From assembly GCA_002345205.1 (NCBI GenBank), contig DDVI01000135.1:1-23587 (forward strand): a stretch of 23,587 nt of DNA, in the 5' to 3' direction. The position numbers and the translations under genes are program-made. Position 1 is the stretch's first letter. Each line of letters opens with the position of its first letter. Below are positions 23,118-23,587 of the stretch, one piece after another. The notes beneath the pieces were generated by a model. That model ran no database searches, was not told the DNA's origin, and saw only the letters and a list, made by a program, of their open reading frames with translations. The DNA comes from Bdellovibrionaceae bacterium UBA2316. GTDB lineage: Bacteria; Bdellovibrionota; Bdellovibrionia; Bdellovibrionales; Bdellovibrionaceae.

Positions 23118-23587
23118 TTAGTTCAATTTGCTATCTAAAAATTGGAACTGTGAACGCGCCGCTAATACGTCGGCCATGGAACCATTTTTAGCATGATATA
23201 ATTCAATCAGATCATCTGCAGGAGTACGACCTGACAACACACGCTTTTTGAAATGCTCTAATGGGGCCGCATCAAATCCCCACTGCGCCAGGTATTTAGG
23301 CGACAACTCGAAAATTTCAACTAGGCGTTCTTTCACGGCTTCGGCTTTTAATCCATGACGAGCCACCTGACCTAGATCGTAAATTCGCGCGTGTTTTCCA
23401 GCGCGGCCTTTTAAATCTGGGTTTAGCAACAGAGCCAAAAAACACAAGAACTGACAATGAAAATCTAATGTACTATTAGGCATATCAAAAACTTTAAATT
23501 CTAAACGCCAGTTTTCATCTGGATGAATTTCAATGGGAGGCGCGATGATACTACGTTTGAACATTCTATTAACCCGGCCGAAAGTAT
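23118..23587 (-). CDS. C-terminal part of a possible GCS2-type carboxylate-amine ligase (partial)
   Basis: The frame is open to the window edge: residues TFGRVNR precede the first ATG (23564) with no stop and no ribosome site, so the gene very likely begins outside the window. The visible 155 residues contain WRLEFKVFDMPNSTLDFHCQ, which recalls the C-terminal E-x-R/K-x-x-D-x-x block of glutamate-cysteine ligase and YbdK-like proteins, followed by a hydrophobic helix and a helical tail. The similarity is weak and by eye only. The gene ends one base before the ATP-grasp gene, so they form an operon. A gamma-glutamyl ligase feeding an ATP-grasp ligase would be a logical pair, but I am not sure of the identity. 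Confidence 0.45.
   Translation of the reverse strand, partial: TFGRVNRMFKRSIIAPPIEIHPDENWRLEFKVFDMPNSTLDFHCQFLCFLALLLNPDLKGRAGKHARIYDLGQVARHGLKAEAVKERLVEIFELSPKYLAQWGFDAAPLEHFKKRVLSGRTPADDLIELYHAKNGSMADVLAARSQFQFLDSKLN

Noticed and set aside
1..23587. Mobile element, prophage, CRISPR array or defence island
   Set aside because: No transposase, integrase, terminal repeats, regularly spaced repeats or known defence genes were seen. The HNH protein alone does not establish a mobile element.

Overview
The window looks like a chromosomal stretch of a low-GC delta-type Gram-negative bacterium, most likely a Bdellovibrio relative (Bdellovibrionota). The reasons are many signal-peptide and lipobox proteins with no named homologue, an HD-GYP protein with the N-terminal extension I associate with Bdellovibrio, the HNH endonuclease type that recurs in those genomes, and tight operons with short gaps. 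This placement rests on recognition, not on a search. I saw no rRNA, tRNA, CRISPR array, insertion sequence or phage gene, and no gap above 300 bases lacks a gene.

Layout. 1-2219 (+): the tail of an unidentified gene, a lipoprotein and a secreted trypsin-like serine protease, joined end to end. 2435-8636 (+): a compact four-gene operon encoding an exported cytochrome P450 with a cysteine-rich C-terminal domain, a DUF1304 membrane protein, a RoxA-like di-haem cytochrome c and a small secreted protein. This is the most unusual part of the window. 8906-9781 (+): a tandem universal stress protein behind a 269-base leader that holds palindromes and a 13-base direct repeat. 9819-11963 (-): recG, divergent from an HD-GYP protein (12058-13008, +). 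13005-15724 (-): fbaB, a rhodanese-like lipoprotein without any catalytic cysteine, and an anchored protein of unknown function. 15857-16408 (+): an Nfu-type Fe-S carrier, apparently from a leaderless mRNA.

16440-19115 (-): an RluA-family pseudouridine synthase, a secreted endonuclease/exonuclease/phosphatase-fold enzyme and a probable outer-membrane beta-barrel protein. 19254-20572 (+): a DedA membrane protein and an unknown protein, both starting at TTG and overlapping by four bases. 20584-20817 (-): a tiny secreted Cys-rich protein. 21009-21873 (-): an HNH endonuclease gene broken by a frameshift at an A5 tract. 22142-23587 (-): a cyanophycin-synthetase-like ATP-grasp ligase preceded by the C-terminal part of a possible GCS2-type ligase, cut by the window end.

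How it works together. In the P450 operon three of the four products carry export signals and both haem proteins are predicted outside the cytoplasm. Cytoplasmic ferredoxin or NAD(P)H reductase partners are neither encoded nor expected there, so the di-haem cytochrome c is the natural candidate redox partner or consecutive oxygenase. The remaining genes are mostly housekeeping (DNA repair, glycolysis, Fe-S assembly, RNA modification) mixed with envelope proteins.
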